Shown here: positions 38,466 to 48,616 of the stretch, piece by piece
Layout of the letters: every line of letters begins with the position of its first letter
How positions within the stretch are numbered: position 1 is the stretch's first letter
DNA from: Arcanobacterium urinimassiliense
GTDB lineage: Bacteria; Actinomycetota; Actinomycetes; Actinomycetales; Actinomycetaceae
Direction: 5' to 3'
Length of the DNA: 64,000 bases
NCBI RefSeq assembly: GCF_900119495.1
Contig: NZ_LT632435.1
Coordinates: forward strand, 1,008,736-1,072,735
Made by a program: the position numbers and the translations under genes
Notes under the pieces: generated by a model
Seen by the model: the letters and a program-made list of their open reading frames with translations, nothing else
What the model was told of the DNA's origin: nothing
Database searches by the model: none

Positions 38466-39053
38466 GTGTCTGATTCGGAAACTCCTCCTCGCGATTTCTG
38501 TACTGCCCTCGAATCCTTAAAAGGGCAAAGTTTTCGACCCGAATTTCATATTACGCAAATCCCTGCTCCTACTCGTATAGCTCCTTGGGCAGTCGCATTA
38601 CAAGCGGAAATAAACGATACGGCAGATTTAGATCCTGATCACTATCTGGGAGACACCAAATTTGTAGTACTTTATGACCCCGCCGGGCAAAGTGCATGGG
38701 AAGGTAATTTTCGCGTTATTGTGCACGCCCGCGCCCCTATCGAAAGTGAAATGGGTGACGACCCATTACTAGGCGAAGTAGCTTGGTCTTGGCTGCCAGA
38801 AGCTCTGCAAAAACAGGGAGCGTCTTTTCATAACCTCAGCGGCACCGTCACTCGTATCTTCAATGAGACTTTCGGTGGACTATATATAAATTCTTCTCGC
38901 ATTGAACTGGAATTACGCGCTTCCTGGAGCCCTGCTACTCCCTATTTGACCGAACACTTGCACGCTTGGGCTGATTTTGCCGCTTCCTTGGCCGGCCTAC
39001 CTCCTTTTGTGGAAAATATCAGCTCGCTACCGCGAAAGGCAGAAAAAATTTGA
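38466..39053 (+). CDS. DUF3000 family protein
   Basis: 195 residues with no known activity. The protein, and above all its position four bases overlapped with an HRDC-domain RNase D gene and next to dxs, match the actinobacterial DUF3000 family. Visible features: VARITIRNDG-type hydrophobic blocks are not present, but GEVAWSWLPEAL and the WSPATPYLTEHLHAWADFAASLAGLPPF end are characteristic. The start is GTG; AGG lies too close to be a good ribosome site, so an alternative start a little downstream is possible. Confidence 0.85.
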   Translation: MSDSETPPRDFCTALESLKGQSFRPEFHITQIPAPTRIAPWAVALQAEINDTADLDPDHYLGDTKFVVLYDPAGQSAWEGNFRVIVHARAPIESEMGDDPLLGEVAWSWLPEALQKQGASFHNLSGTVTRIFNETFGGLYINSSRIELELRASWSPATPYLTEHLHAWADFAASLAGLPPFVENISSLPRKAEKI

Positions 39054-40246
39054 ATCTAGCGGAGCTACCTGGCACTCTTTTATCCGCTCCCCGCGGTGGA
39101 ATACCCGAGTTAGTCAATAAGGATATTCAGAAAGCAATAACTGCGCTCGGTGCCGGCAATGGAGAATTCGCAGTAGATACCGAACGCGCAATGGGGATTC
39201 GCTACTCTGGCCGCGCCTATTTAGTGCAAATAAAGCGACGCGGAGGAGAAATTTTCCTTATAGATCCGGTGGGAATCGAAACTGAACTAGCGCCGCTAAC
39301 GCAGATAATGCACGCAGAATGGATTTTGCATGCAGCTGATCAAGATCTTCCCTGCCTGGCGCAATTAGGCTTAAGCCCCCGCCGACTTTTTGACACCGAA
39401 ATAGCTGGTTTGCTTCTCGGATACGAGAGCGTATCTCTACAGTTTATGACCGCACATGTGCTGGGATATAAATTAGCAAAAGAGCACTCGCGGGCAGATT
39501 GGTCGAGGCGGCCGCTGGAAGCAGAATTACGCGCCTATGCGGCTTTGGATGTAGAGCTGCTGCATGAATTAAAAGATAAACTCACAGTGGAGCTGGAGCG
39601 GGCCGGCAGAGCAGCTTGGCTGGAAGAAGAATGCGAATATGTACGTACGCGCCCGCCCCGCCCACCGAAAAAGCAGCCGTGGCGAAAAGCGGCCCGGCAA
39701 AACGGCATTAAAGATCGCCGCGCCTTTAGAATGCTGGAACTGCTCTGGCAACGCCGCGATGAACTCGCCAAAGCCCGAGATTTAGCGCCAGATTTGGTGA
39801 TTCCGGCGCGCGATTTAGGAGCCTTAGCCAAACGCCGCCCCCGCTCCCAAGCCGATGTACGCTCAGCTCCGCAGATGCGTTCGCGGATACGGAAAAAAGA
39901 TATTGCGGTATGGTGGGATGCTATTAACGAAGCGTGGAAATCTCCGCTAGAAGAATTACCGGAAAAGTTGCTGGAAAAGCCCAGCCTTTTTCCGCCAGTA
40001 AACCGCTGGCAGCATACCCACCGGGACGCCTATGAACGCTGGAATATGCTCCGCCCAGCTGTACTTAACTACGCTGCGCAGTTAGGGATTCGCCAAGAAG
40101 TGCTATTAAAGCCGCAACTACAAAAACGCGCCGCTTGGGAAGGCTGGAAAGATTATTCCGATTTGCAAGAAAAACTACTTACTTGGGGTGCGCGTAATTG
40201 GCAGTGTCAAGAAGTGGTGAAGGCACTTTCGGCGACTACCCAGTAA
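39050..40246 (+). CDS. RNase D-like 3'-5' exonuclease with HRDC domain
   Basis: 398 residues. The DEDD nuclease residues are visible: D43 and E45 in FAVDTERA, the Asp in LHAADQDLPCL (about 100), and the Asp of AYAALDVELLHEL (about 168). An HRDC nucleic-acid-binding domain follows (about 218-300), and a further helical domain fills the C terminus. It probably trims RNA 3' ends. The start is TTG overlapping the DUF3000 stop (TTGA), indicating translational coupling. Confidence 0.92.
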   Translation: MNLAELPGTLLSAPRGGIPELVNKDIQKAITALGAGNGEFAVDTERAMGIRYSGRAYLVQIKRRGGEIFLIDPVGIETELAPLTQIMHAEWILHAADQDLPCLAQLGLSPRRLFDTEIAGLLLGYESVSLQFMTAHVLGYKLAKEHSRADWSRRPLEAELRAYAALDVELLHELKDKLTVELERAGRAAWLEEECEYVRTRPPRPPKKQPWRKAARQNGIKDRRAFRMLELLWQRRDELAKARDLAPDLVIPARDLGALAKRRPRSQADVRSAPQMRSRIRKKDIAVWWDAINEAWKSPLEELPEKLLEKPSLFPPVNRWQHTHRDAYERWNMLRPAVLNYAAQLGIRQEVLLKPQLQKRAAWEGWKDYSDLQEKLLTWGARNWQCQEVVKALSATTQ

Positions 40247-40272
40247 ATACTCGCTCTAGATAGCTTTGCTCT

Positions 40273-42165
40273 TTATTGTTTATTCTTTATTGCCGCGGCA
40301 AAATTAGTAATTTCTTGTGCCACTCCTGCCGGCGTCAGATTTTCTGCAGCTAAGATATCGGCTCTCTTACCTTGCATAATGAATTCTTTATTGATTCCCA
40401 GCGCGAGCACGGGGCGCACAATACCCTGCTTTTGCAGAGCAAGCTGCAATTCACTGCCTACTCCCCCGTCTACTAAGCCATCTTCCAGCACCACGAACCC
40501 AGCTACTTCTTCCGCCAACTGTAATAGATCCTCGGCAATAGGGAGAATCCAGCGCGGATCTACCACGAGAGTGCCAGTATCTGCTAGCTGACTGCCCTGC
40601 ACAGCTAAAGCACTAAAGGCTCCCACGCCCATCACTAAGAGCGGTTTTTCTCCCGGCAGCGATCGCGAAAAGAGCACATCGAGGCTTCCTCGTTTCGCAA
40701 TAGCGGGAATATCGGGCGGTACTGGACCTTTCGGATAGCGCAGCAGCGTCGGGCCGGAAATCTGCACTGCCTGCCGCAATAATTCTCGCAACCGCTCCCC
40801 ATCGCGCGGCACTCCCACCTGCAAGCCCGGAATCATAGCAGCCAGCGAAAGATCCCACATACCGTTATGGGAGGGTCCATCGTCACCCGTAATACCAGAG
40901 CGATCTAAACAGATAGTTACGGCTTCATTATGCAGCGCCACATCCATCAGCAATTGATCGAAAGCCCGATTCATAAAGGTGGCATAGAGGGCAAATACCG
41001 GATGCATACCAGCTTTCGCCAATCCGGCACTCATCGTCATGCCGTGCTGCTCGGCAATTCCCACATCAATTATGCGCTCCGGGAATTCCTGCTGCATAGG
41101 CCCTAAACCCACTGGTAGCAGCATTGCCGCCGTCACACCGACTAGTTGGGGATTTTTCCGCGCCAGCTGCAGCATTTCTTCAGAGAATACACTCGTCCAG
41201 CCGAAGCGAGATTCGACGATTGGCAAGCCTGTTTCGGGGTGAATACGCCCCACAGCGTGAAAATGATCTGCCATGTTTTCTTCTGCAGGTTTATAGCCAC
41301 GGCCTTTTTCCGTAATAGTATGCACCACCACTGGCCCGCCGTAATCTTTTGCCATTTGGAAAGCTTCCAGTAAATTTTCCAAATTATGCCCATCAATCGG
41401 GCCTATATACTTCAAACGCAAGGAATCAAAAATACCTGCATCTACCAGTGCGCCTTTTACTCCGTGCTTCAATCCACGCAAGGTGTCGTAGACCAAATTC
41501 CCGGGAAGCCCCGATTTTTTTAAATTGCTTTTAATGCGTTCCAGAAGTTCTTCATATTCTTTACTGATGCGAAATTCATCAATTTTTTTAAAAGAATCAA
41601 TCCTTCGCACCATACCGCCGATAGTAGGTGCATAAGAACGCCCGTTATCATTGAGCACTATTATGAGCCGCCGGCTGGTATCTTCTGCGATATTATTCAG
41701 AGCTTCCCAGGTCATGCCGCCAGTCATAGCGCCGTCACCTATCACGGCGACTACACAATGATCATCTCCTTGGAGTTGCATTCCGCGCGATATTCCATCT
41801 GCCCACGAAAGCGAAGTACTGGCATGCGAATTTTCGACAATATCGTGCACCGATTCCCGGCGGGAAGGATAACCGGAGATTCCACCTGCCTGCCGCAGCT
41901 GCGTAAAATCTTTGCGCCCAGTAAGTAATTTATGCACATATGCTTGATGCCCGGTATCGAATATCAATTTATCGGCTGGAGAATCAAATACTCGATGCAG
42001 TGCAATGCTCAGCTCCACTACTCCCAGATTAGGGCCTAAATGCCCGCCGGTACGCGCCACATTAGTGATGAGAAAACGGCGAATTTCCTGCGCTAAACTG
42101 CGCATCTCCAAAAGGCTCAGCTTTTTTATATCAGCTGGGTCTGAAATTTTCGCAAGAATGCTCAT
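40273..42165 (-). CDS. dxs: 1-deoxy-D-xylulose-5-phosphate synthase
   Basis: 630 residues. The start GGHLGPNLGVVELSIALH, the thiamine pyrophosphate motif GDGAMTGGMTWEALNN (about 143-158), and DRSGITGDDGPSHNGMWDLS in the pyrimidine domain identify Dxs. It condenses pyruvate and glyceraldehyde 3-phosphate in the first step of the MEP isoprenoid pathway. It starts five bases after the aconitase stop and converges on the RNase D gene. Confidence 0.96.
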   Translation of the reverse strand: MSILAKISDPADIKKLSLLEMRSLAQEIRRFLITNVARTGGHLGPNLGVVELSIALHRVFDSPADKLIFDTGHQAYVHKLLTGRKDFTQLRQAGGISGYPSRRESVHDIVENSHASTSLSWADGISRGMQLQGDDHCVVAVIGDGAMTGGMTWEALNNIAEDTSRRLIIVLNDNGRSYAPTIGGMVRRIDSFKKIDEFRISKEYEELLERIKSNLKKSGLPGNLVYDTLRGLKHGVKGALVDAGIFDSLRLKYIGPIDGHNLENLLEAFQMAKDYGGPVVVHTITEKGRGYKPAEENMADHFHAVGRIHPETGLPIVESRFGWTSVFSEEMLQLARKNPQLVGVTAAMLLPVGLGPMQQEFPERIIDVGIAEQHGMTMSAGLAKAGMHPVFALYATFMNRAFDQLLMDVALHNEAVTICLDRSGITGDDGPSHNGMWDLSLAAMIPGLQVGVPRDGERLRELLRQAVQISGPTLLRYPKGPVPPDIPAIAKRGSLDVLFSRSLPGEKPLLVMGVGAFSALAVQGSQLADTGTLVVDPRWILPIAEDLLQLAEEVAGFVVLEDGLVDGGVGSELQLALQKQGIVRPVLALGINKEFIMQGKRADILAAENLTPAGVAQEITNFAAAIKNKQ

Positions 42166-42170
42166 GCGTT

Positions 42171-44843
42171 TTAGCCTACCAGCTGCCGCAGTACATATTG
42201 CAGAATTCCCCCATGGCGGAAATAATCTGCTTCACCCGGGGTATCAATACGCAGCCGCACTGCAAAAGTAATCTTTTCTCCGTCGCTCTTTTCCGCAGTT
42301 ACACTGAGCGTTTCCGGAGTAATTCCGGAGTTCAACGCAGAGATTCCGGAAATCGTGAATACTTCTCGCCCATCTAACCCTAAGCTAGCCGCATTTTCGC
42401 CTTCTTGATACTGCAAGGGAAGCACTCCCATACCAATCAGATTGGAACGGTGAATACGTTCGAAGGATTCAGCCAATACAGCTTTCACTCCCAACAGAGC
42501 AGTACCTTTAGCTGCCCAATCACGAGAAGAGCCGGATCCGTATTCTTTACCACCTAAGACCACCAAAGGCACTTTTGCTTCTTTATAAGCCTGCGCGGCA
42601 TCAAAAATTGCTTCCTCTTTATCGCTGAGGAAATTCCAGGTGTATCCACCCTCTACACCGTTTAATAGTTGATTGCGGAGCCGAATATTGGCGAAAGTAC
42701 CCCGTATCATCACTTCATGATTACCGCGGCGCGAACCGTAGGAATTAAAATCAACCCGCGCTACTCCCTGCTCTTCCAGATAACGCCCGGCTGGAGAATT
42801 AGCTTTAATAGCGCCGGCCGGAGAAATATGATCAGTAGTCACAGAATCGCCGAGCTTCGCCAATACGCGCGCTCCCACAATATCTGCCACCGGTTGGATC
42901 TCTTTCTTCATACCTACGAAATAAGGTGGTTTGCGAATATAAGTGGAATCAGCATCCCAAGCAAAAAGCTCACCCGCCGGGGTTGATAGATTTTGCCAAC
43001 GCTCATCACCAGCAAAAATATCTCGGTAGTTGCGCCGATACATTTCCGTATCAATAGTGGCTGCCATTACTGCTGCTACTTCTGCTGGATCTGGCCAGAT
43101 ATCGCGCAAATATACATCTGCGCCGTCTTCATCTTGCCCTAGCGGCATAGTAGCAAAATCAAAGTTCATGCTCCCCGCCAGCGCATAGGCAATCACCAAA
43201 GGCGGCGAAGCTAAATAATTCATCTTTACATCTGGGTTTATGCGCCCTTCAAAATTTCTGTTGCCGGAAAGTACGGAAAGTACCACCAAATCTTCTTTAT
43301 TGACGGCATCAGAAATTGCTTGCGGAAGCGGGCCCGAATTGCCGATACAGGTGGCACACCCATAGCCCACTAAATTAAATCCGAGCGCTTCGAGCGCCGG
43401 CCATAATCCGGCTTTTTCATAGTAATCGCTCACTACTTTAGAACCCGGTGCTAAAGAAGTCTTTACCCAGGGCTTACTCCGTAGCCCTTTTGCTACTGCA
43501 TTACGCGCTAATAAGGCTGCGGCCAACATTACCGAAGGATTAGAAGTATTAGTACAGGAAGTAATAGAGGCAATTACAATATCTCCGTTACTCAGCGAAG
43601 TATCCGAACCGTCGATTCCCTGTACCGGCACCGGATTTTGCGCCGTATCTGAATTTAGATAGTTAGGAAGCGTTTCCAAAAATGCCTGCTGGGCCTGCGC
43701 TAGCGCAATTCGATCTTGCGGGCGTTTCGGCCCGGAGATAGAAGGCACTACCGTGGATAAATCTAATTCCATATATTCGGAATATTCTAGCTCTACCTGC
43801 GGATTAGCCCATAACCCTTGCTCTTTTGCATATGCTTCCACCAATGCAATTTGCTCCGCACTGCGGCCGGTCAAGCGCAGATAATCTAAGGTGGCTTCGT
43901 CAATCGGGAAAATAGCTGCGGTAGAGCCAAATTCAGGGCTCATATTGCCGATAGTAGCGCGATTCGCTAGTGGCACCTGCGAAAGCCCTTCTCCGTAGAA
44001 CTCAACTATCTTTCCTACTACTCCTTTGGCGCGCAGCATTTCCGTAATAGTAAGAACCACATCGGTGGCGGTGGCACCGGCCGGTATTTCTCCACGTAAC
44101 CGGAAGCCCACTACAGGAGGAATGAGCATCGACACCGGTTGGCCCAGCATAGCGGCCTCTGCTTCAATACCGCCTACTCCCCAGCCGAGCACTCCTAGAC
44201 CATTCACCATGGTGGTATGCGAATCAGTACCCACACAAGTATCGGGATATGCCTGCACTACGCCGTCTTTTTCTTGCTGCATGACGACGCGGGCGAGGTA
44301 CTCCAGATTTACTTGATGAACTATTCCCATCCCCGGAGGTACTACTTTGAAATTCCGAAAAGCGTTCTGCCCCCACCGTAAAAACTGGTAGCGTTCCCCA
44401 TTGCGCTCATATTCCCGATCCATATTGCGTTTTAAGGCATCTTTACTACCGAATACGTCGATCTGCACTGAATGATCTATAACCATCTCGGCAGGGCGCA
44501 GCGGATTAATGGCGTCGGGATTTCCTCCCAGCTCTGCCACTGCTTCGCGCATTGCCGCTAAATCCACTACGCAAGGTACACCGGTAAAATCCTGCATAAT
44601 CACTCGCGCTGGAGTAAATTGAATCTCTTGATTTTCACCGGCGCGGAGATTGCGCTCCGCAAGTGCCTTAATATGCTCAGCCCGGATATTAGCGCCATCT
44701 TCGTTACGCAATAGATTCTCTAAAAGTATTTTTAAGCTGTAGGGAAGCCGCTCCACTCCAGCTAGCGCGGAAAGCCGATAAATCTCGTATTTTTTCTGCC
44801 CTACTTGCAGCTGCGAACGAGCATTAAAGCTATTTACACTCAA
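42171..44843 (-). CDS. acnA: Aconitate hydratase (AcnA type)
   Basis: 890 residues, AcnA length. The three iron-sulphur cysteines are in [14 protein letters not shown] (about 428) and [14 protein letters not shown] (about 500). The swivel domain carries [17 protein letters not shown]. It isomerises citrate to isocitrate. The start is TTG with GGGGGA seven bases upstream; no nearby ATG fits. It is followed by dxs without a gap large enough for a promoter. Confidence 0.95.
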   Translation of the reverse strand: MSVNSFNARSQLQVGQKKYEIYRLSALAGVERLPYSLKILLENLLRNEDGANIRAEHIKALAERNLRAGENQEIQFTPARVIMQDFTGVPCVVDLAAMREAVAELGGNPDAINPLRPAEMVIDHSVQIDVFGSKDALKRNMDREYERNGERYQFLRWGQNAFRNFKVVPPGMGIVHQVNLEYLARVVMQQEKDGVVQAYPDTCVGTDSHTTMVNGLGVLGWGVGGIEAEAAMLGQPVSMLIPPVVGFRLRGEIPAGATATDVVLTITEMLRAKGVVGKIVEFYGEGLSQVPLANRATIGNMSPEFGSTAAIFPIDEATLDYLRLTGRSAEQIALVEAYAKEQGLWANPQVELEYSEYMELDLSTVVPSISGPKRPQDRIALAQAQQAFLETLPNYLNSDTAQNPVPVQGIDGSDTSLSNGDIVIASITSCTNTSNPSVMLAAALLARNAVAKGLRSKPWVKTSLAPGSKVVSDYYEKAGLWPALEALGFNLVGYGCATCIGNSGPLPQAISDAVNKEDLVVLSVLSGNRNFEGRINPDVKMNYLASPPLVIAYALAGSMNFDFATMPLGQDEDGADVYLRDIWPDPAEVAAVMAATIDTEMYRRNYRDIFAGDERWQNLSTPAGELFAWDADSTYIRKPPYFVGMKKEIQPVADIVGARVLAKLGDSVTTDHISPAGAIKANSPAGRYLEEQGVARVDFNSYGSRRGNHEVMIRGTFANIRLRNQLLNGVEGGYTWNFLSDKEEAIFDAAQAYKEAKVPLVVLGGKEYGSGSSRDWAAKGTALLGVKAVLAESFERIHRSNLIGMGVLPLQYQEGENAASLGLDGREVFTISGISALNSGITPETLSVTAEKSDGEKITFAVRLRIDTPGEADYFRHGGILQYVLRQLVG

Positions 44844-44949
44844 GGTATATCCCCCAAATAATTACCGGTAAATAATAAATCATGCCGTTTCAGCCTAGCA
44901 TCTCCCGGCGCGCGGTAAGTAACCGGCAGCTTTAGTTTTTAATTTGTTT

Positions 44950-45525
44950 TCATTGATTACTCTGTGGCGCCCGGTCTTTCAGTAAATCGGGAGCATTTTC
45001 GTTCGTAATTTTCTCTGGCACATACTCTAAATCCTCCACGACTTTTTCCATCGTCGCCCAGCTAGTGCGCTTATAAATATCGTAATAAATATCGGGGAAC
45101 CCCTCTTCTACGCAGTAATATTGCTTTCCTGCTGAATGGAAAGAATTATTATTTCGAAATTCGAAAGCAATATACAGTAAAGAAAGAAATCCTCCGAAGC
45201 ACAGCGCACCCAGAAGTAAAATCACCACTATCACCTTGAGAATTCGCCCCAGCAGATTAGCGATAGGTAGAAGCGCTAGGAGAATTATTACTCCGATAGC
45301 TGTGGCCAAAATAAATAAAATTCCCACTAAAAGAGCTATATTGTTCAAAACCGGAATTAGAGTGTAATGAGCGCGCAAAAAAAGCAGTAAATAGCCGCCC
45401 GAAAAAAGCAGAATTAACACTGCTAATTTTCCGAACTTACCTGAGAATGCCCTTCTTCTCGGATCTTTTCTGGGATCTTTTCCAGGCTCTTTTCCAGATT
45501 CTTTTTTAAGCTCTTTCAAATCCAT
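44950..45525 (-). CDS. Membrane protein of unknown function
   Basis: About 191 residues from the ATG at 45525; a GTG at 45555 is also possible. A basic, repetitive lead (KKESGKEPGKDPRKDPRRR) is followed by three hydrophobic segments (about 33-53, 60-90 and 95-120) and a polar C-terminal domain. No family recognised. The DNA behind the lead is internally repetitive (GATCTTTTCTGG-like units). Its start overlaps the metallopeptidase gene, so the two are co-translated. Confidence 0.65.
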   Translation of the reverse strand: MDLKELKKESGKEPGKDPRKDPRRRAFSGKFGKLAVLILLFSGGYLLLFLRAHYTLIPVLNNIALLVGILFILATAIGVIILLALLPIANLLGRILKVIVVILLLGALCFGGFLSLLYIAFEFRNNNSFHSAGKQYYCVEEGFPDIYYDIYKRTSWATMEKVVEDLEYVPEKITNENAPDLLKDRAPQSNQ

Positions 45526-46267
45526 GGTTTTTATTTCGCTCCTCCCAGAAATCACTTCTGGTGACCAAATTATTTGGATCCCATTGCTTCCAATCTGGGC
45601 AATAGTGCTCTAAAAGAGCATAAAACCGCGGCGAATGTTTTGCTTCTTTTAAGTGCAATAGTTCATGGATTACCACATATTCTAAACAGACTGGCGGAAG
45701 CTGCGCTAGCTGCAGATTTATCCAAATGCGGCGTTTATCTACATTACAACTCCCCCAGCGAGTGCGCATCCGCCGGATACGGTATTCGCTAGCTTTTTCT
45801 CCCAAGAGAGTTTCGTATTTTTCTGCCACCTGCGCCAGGGCTACTTTCAGCTCGCGCCGATAAAAATTTTCGAAGGCACGGTCGCAGCGTTTTTTCTCCG
45901 CCGGAGAAAACTCATATATGCGGCTGTTCGGCTCGGGCGCATTTTCATAATGCGCTGCTTCATAATGCGCGACTTCCTGATAGAAAGACGCCGGAAGAAA
46001 AAGCATAATTTCTTTGGCATTTTTTTCGGCGCTCCAGCTTTTACCTTTTCCCCACCGCAGTGGATAGAGATCTCCCCACAGATAATGCAGCTCACCCGGT
46101 TGGTAGTGAAAATTAGGATAGATTTTCTGCATTTGCCGGCGTTGGCGAGAAATTTGCGCGATATTTTCCGCTACAAATTTTTCAATTCGCCGGCGGCTGA
46201 GAAAATAAGGCGCACTCACCTGCACTGCTCCCGTAGGAGGTAATACCCGTAAATACATATTGCGCAT
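45506..46267 (-). CDS. YgjP-like zinc metallopeptidase (DUF45)
   Basis: 253 residues. The C-terminal half has the complete signature: RMRTRWGSCNVDKRRIWIN then VVIHELLHLKEAKHSPRF, which supplies the HExxH zinc site and the downstream His, and LLEHYCPDWKQW at the end. The role of this family in cells is not well established. The gene is read from ATG at 46267 or 46258. It overlaps the downstream membrane protein gene. Confidence 0.88.
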   Translation of the reverse strand: MRNMYLRVLPPTGAVQVSAPYFLSRRRIEKFVAENIAQISRQRRQMQKIYPNFHYQPGELHYLWGDLYPLRWGKGKSWSAEKNAKEIMLFLPASFYQEVAHYEAAHYENAPEPNSRIYEFSPAEKKRCDRAFENFYRRELKVALAQVAEKYETLLGEKASEYRIRRMRTRWGSCNVDKRRIWINLQLAQLPPVCLEYVVIHELLHLKEAKHSPRFYALLEHYCPDWKQWDPNNLVTRSDFWEERNKNHGFERA

Positions 46268-46390
46268 TCCGCGCCGCCGGCGTATGCAGACCTCTATCCC
46301 AGCTACATCTATTACTTGCTCTATTGCTATCCCTAGCCTCTTATAAACTTCTTATGTGTCGCTTCTTTTACGGAAATTTCCCTAAATCTC

Positions 46391-46542
46391 TTACCAAGAC
46401 TTCTCTAATAAGTTTCCAAACTTCCTTACTACTTTGCCTAGTTTCTTCGCCTTTTTGATTTGTAAGTGGGTGATTTGTAAATTATCCTCATCCACCAAAT
46501 GCTCAAATTTACCATCTAAAATATTTGCACTTGTTTTTTCAT
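46391..46542 (-). pseudogene. Small gene disrupted at a poly-A tract
   Basis: An ATG at 46542 has AAGGAG exactly seven bases upstream, but it is followed by six A and then a stop after eight codons. Adding one A to the run would join this start to an open frame ending at 46391 and give a 50-residue protein that begins MKKTSANILDGKFEHLVDED and ends in a basic helix (KKAKKLGKVVRKFGNLL). The alternative, longer frame beginning at 46585 has no ribosome site. Family unknown. It may be a decayed, phase-variable or mis-sequenced gene. Confidence 0.5.
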
Positions 46543-46609
46543 ATTTTCTCTCCTTGTTGATGATCATTACCATTAAAAATGGCATACGCTATTTTTTTGC
46601 AAACACAAT

Positions 46610-47182
46610 TTATCTCAGATGTTTTACAATTTTCTTTAACTCGGGCAAGACTTCCTCTTTAAAAAAAGGATTTTTTGCTATCCACCTGTTGTTTAGAGGA
46701 CTTGGGTGGACTATTGGAAAATATTCTGGCAAAAATTCTTTGTAAGATTTTACTGTTTCAGTTAAATTTTTCTTAAATTTATCCTTCAAATAAAACTTTT
46801 GAGCATAGGCGCCTATCAAAATGGTTAGCTTTGTATCCTGCAATTCATTTAATAATAGTGGATGGTATTCTTTTGCAATAAAAGACCTAGGAGCTTTGTC
46901 GCCCGATTTTCCCTTTCCAGGATAATAAAAATCCATTGGAATTATAGAAAAATCTTCACCATGGAGGTCGTCTTCCGATATCCCCAACCATTTGACAAGA
47001 TTTTCTCCGCTCTTATCATTAAATAAAATACCAGTTTCTTCGACCCTTTCCCCGGGAGCTTGCCCAATTATCAAAATTTTTGATTTTGGATTTAGTTGGA
47101 ATATCGGATTAATTCCTCTATTTGTGTAGATTTTATTTCTACAATCTTCTCTTAATTTTTTAATAATGAGTTTTTCTTTCAT
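46610..47182 (-). CDS. Uracil-DNA glycosylase-family protein
   Basis: About 190 residues from the ATG at 47182; a GTG at 47203 is in frame. Motif 1 is IIGQAPGERVEETGILFND and motif 2 is IVHPSPLNNRW, the two active-site stretches of the UDG superfamily. The middle has PMDFYYPGKGKSGDKAPR, a zone used by the branch near the family annotated as uracil-DNA glycosylase family proteins. AT-rich codon use, with Lys and Ile common, differs from the housekeeping genes and suggests acquisition from a Firmicute. Confidence 0.8.
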   Translation of the reverse strand: MKEKLIIKKLREDCRNKIYTNRGINPIFQLNPKSKILIIGQAPGERVEETGILFNDKSGENLVKWLGISEDDLHGEDFSIIPMDFYYPGKGKSGDKAPRSFIAKEYHPLLLNELQDTKLTILIGAYAQKFYLKDKFKKNLTETVKSYKEFLPEYFPIVHPSPLNNRWIAKNPFFKEEVLPELKKIVKHLR

Positions 47183-47335
47183 AATTTTGCCTAACTTTTC
47201 CACTGATTTAGGACAATTTATATATCGCTCTGCGTATCTGCAATTTTATTACGCGCATCTACAGCAGGTATTACGCGCGCAGACAATTCACTATTCTGCG
47301 TAACACGTTTTCAAAACACGCCGGTAAAAACTCGC

Positions 47336-47368
47336 TTGCATCTCACTATACACTGAGTGTATAGTGAG
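47336..47368 (+). promoter_or_regulatory. padR promoter with 27-bp perfect palindromic operator
   Basis: CTCACTATACAC and its exact complement, three bases apart, occupy 47342-47368. A -35 box TTGCAT (47336-47341) and a -10 box TATAGT (47360-47365) flank and overlap the palindrome with an 18-base spacer. A PadR dimer bound here would block polymerase, so autoregulation is expected. Confidence 0.8.
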
Positions 47369-47439
47369 GGCTGCGCTGGTCGTCTAAAAGATTTTCCAGT
47401 TACAAAAAGCCAAGATATACAGGCAAATTAGGAGATTAT

Positions 47440-47967
47440 ATGTCTACGCAATATGCGATGCTGGGTTTGATAGCAAAAGAAGCCAGCTACGGCTATTCTC
47501 TAAAGCAAATGTATGACGATCTTTTCGGATCAGAGAAGCCCATACTTGCCGGGCAAATTTACTCCACGCTTTCGCGGCTAAAGAAAAATCAACAGATAAT
47601 CGAAATAGCGAATTCAGATGCGTCCGGCGGCCCCGCGCGCACCTGCTATGAAATTACGGAAATTGGTACAGACGCGCTACTTACTTGGCTTAATACCCCA
47701 GAAGCACCCAGCCCCAATTTACATTCCACTATTTACATCAAAACGGTACTGGCATTGCTTTTAGATGGTGATGCCGCTGCTTACTTGCAGAATCAACGCC
47801 ATGCCCACATTCAAAGAATGCGCGAGCTCGTGGAAAAACGCCGGAACAGCAGCCTCGCCGAACATCTACAGATAGACCATGCAATTTTTCATATAGAAGC
47901 CGATTTACGCTGGATAGATCTCACGTCGTCCCGCCTTACCACCCTGAAAGAAGAACTCCATGATTAA
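47440..47967 (+). CDS. PadR-family transcriptional regulator
   Basis: 175 residues. The winged helix is at about 1-85 (MLGLIAKEASYGYSLKQMYDDLFGSEKPILAGQIYSTLSRLKK), followed by the C-terminal dimerisation helices of the PadR-s1 kind. The ATG has TAGGAG upstream. The gene heads an operon with an ABC ATPase and permease, overlapping the ATPase start by eight bases. Such PadR-ABC sets respond to antimicrobial or membrane stress and are usually repressed until the ligand binds. Confidence 0.93.
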   Translation: MSTQYAMLGLIAKEASYGYSLKQMYDDLFGSEKPILAGQIYSTLSRLKKNQQIIEIANSDASGGPARTCYEITEIGTDALLTWLNTPEAPSPNLHSTIYIKTVLALLLDGDAAAYLQNQRHAHIQRMRELVEKRRNSSLAEHLQIDHAIFHIEADLRWIDLTSSRLTTLKEELHD

Positions 47968-48616
47968 AGCAAATAATTTAGTGAAAAATTTTGGAAAAAC
48001 AGCCGCCCTAAATGATTTATCTCTGCAAATTGAGAGCGGAAAAGTACTCGCAATTATGGGACCTTCTGGCTCCGGTAAATCAACGCTGTTGCACTGCCTA
48101 GCAGGAATTATCTTACCTGATAGTGGCGAAGTATATTACGGAGATACCCGCATCACCTCCCTGAACGATACCGAACGTACACTACTGCGCCGTAGCGAAT
48201 TTGGCTTTATTTTTCAGTTTTCCCAATTAGTGCCAGAGCTATCAGCCCTCGACAATGCGGCAGTACCGCTACTACTCAGCGGAATGAAATTGAAAGACGC
48301 CCAAGAAAAAGCGCAAGCTGCGCTCGCTGCCGTAGACCTAGCTGGTAAAGAGTATTCCCTACCCGGCCAGCTTTCGGGTGGAGAAGCCCAGCGCGTGGCA
48401 CTGGCTCGGGTGCTCACCTACGAACCGAGAGTAATTTTTGCCGACGAACCCACCGGTTCACTCGATTCTTATAATTCGGAACGCGTGATGGAATTACTGG
48501 TAGCTCAAGCGCGCAATCGCCACATTACGGTAGTGCTAGTGACCCACGAACCACTCATAGCTGCCTATGCCGATAACGAAGTAGTAGTACGAGATGGAAA
48601 GCTGGTAAACGCCTAA
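47960..48616 (+). CDS. ABC transporter ATP-binding protein (MacB/LolD type)
   Basis: 218 residues. Walker A GPSGSGKST at 34-42, Q-loop FGFIFQFSQLVPEL, signature LSGGEAQRVALARVL, Walker B VIFADEPTGSLD, and H-loop VTHE. The FQFSQLVPELSALDNAAVPLLLSGMK stretch marks the MacB/LolD class that works with FtsX-type permeases. Its stop overlaps the permease ATG by one base. Confidence 0.94.
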   Translation: MIKANNLVKNFGKTAALNDLSLQIESGKVLAIMGPSGSGKSTLLHCLAGIILPDSGEVYYGDTRITSLNDTERTLLRRSEFGFIFQFSQLVPELSALDNAAVPLLLSGMKLKDAQEKAQAALAAVDLAGKEYSLPGQLSGGEAQRVALARVLTYEPRVIFADEPTGSLDSYNSERVMELLVAQARNRHITVVLVTHEPLIAAYADNEVVVRDGKLVNA

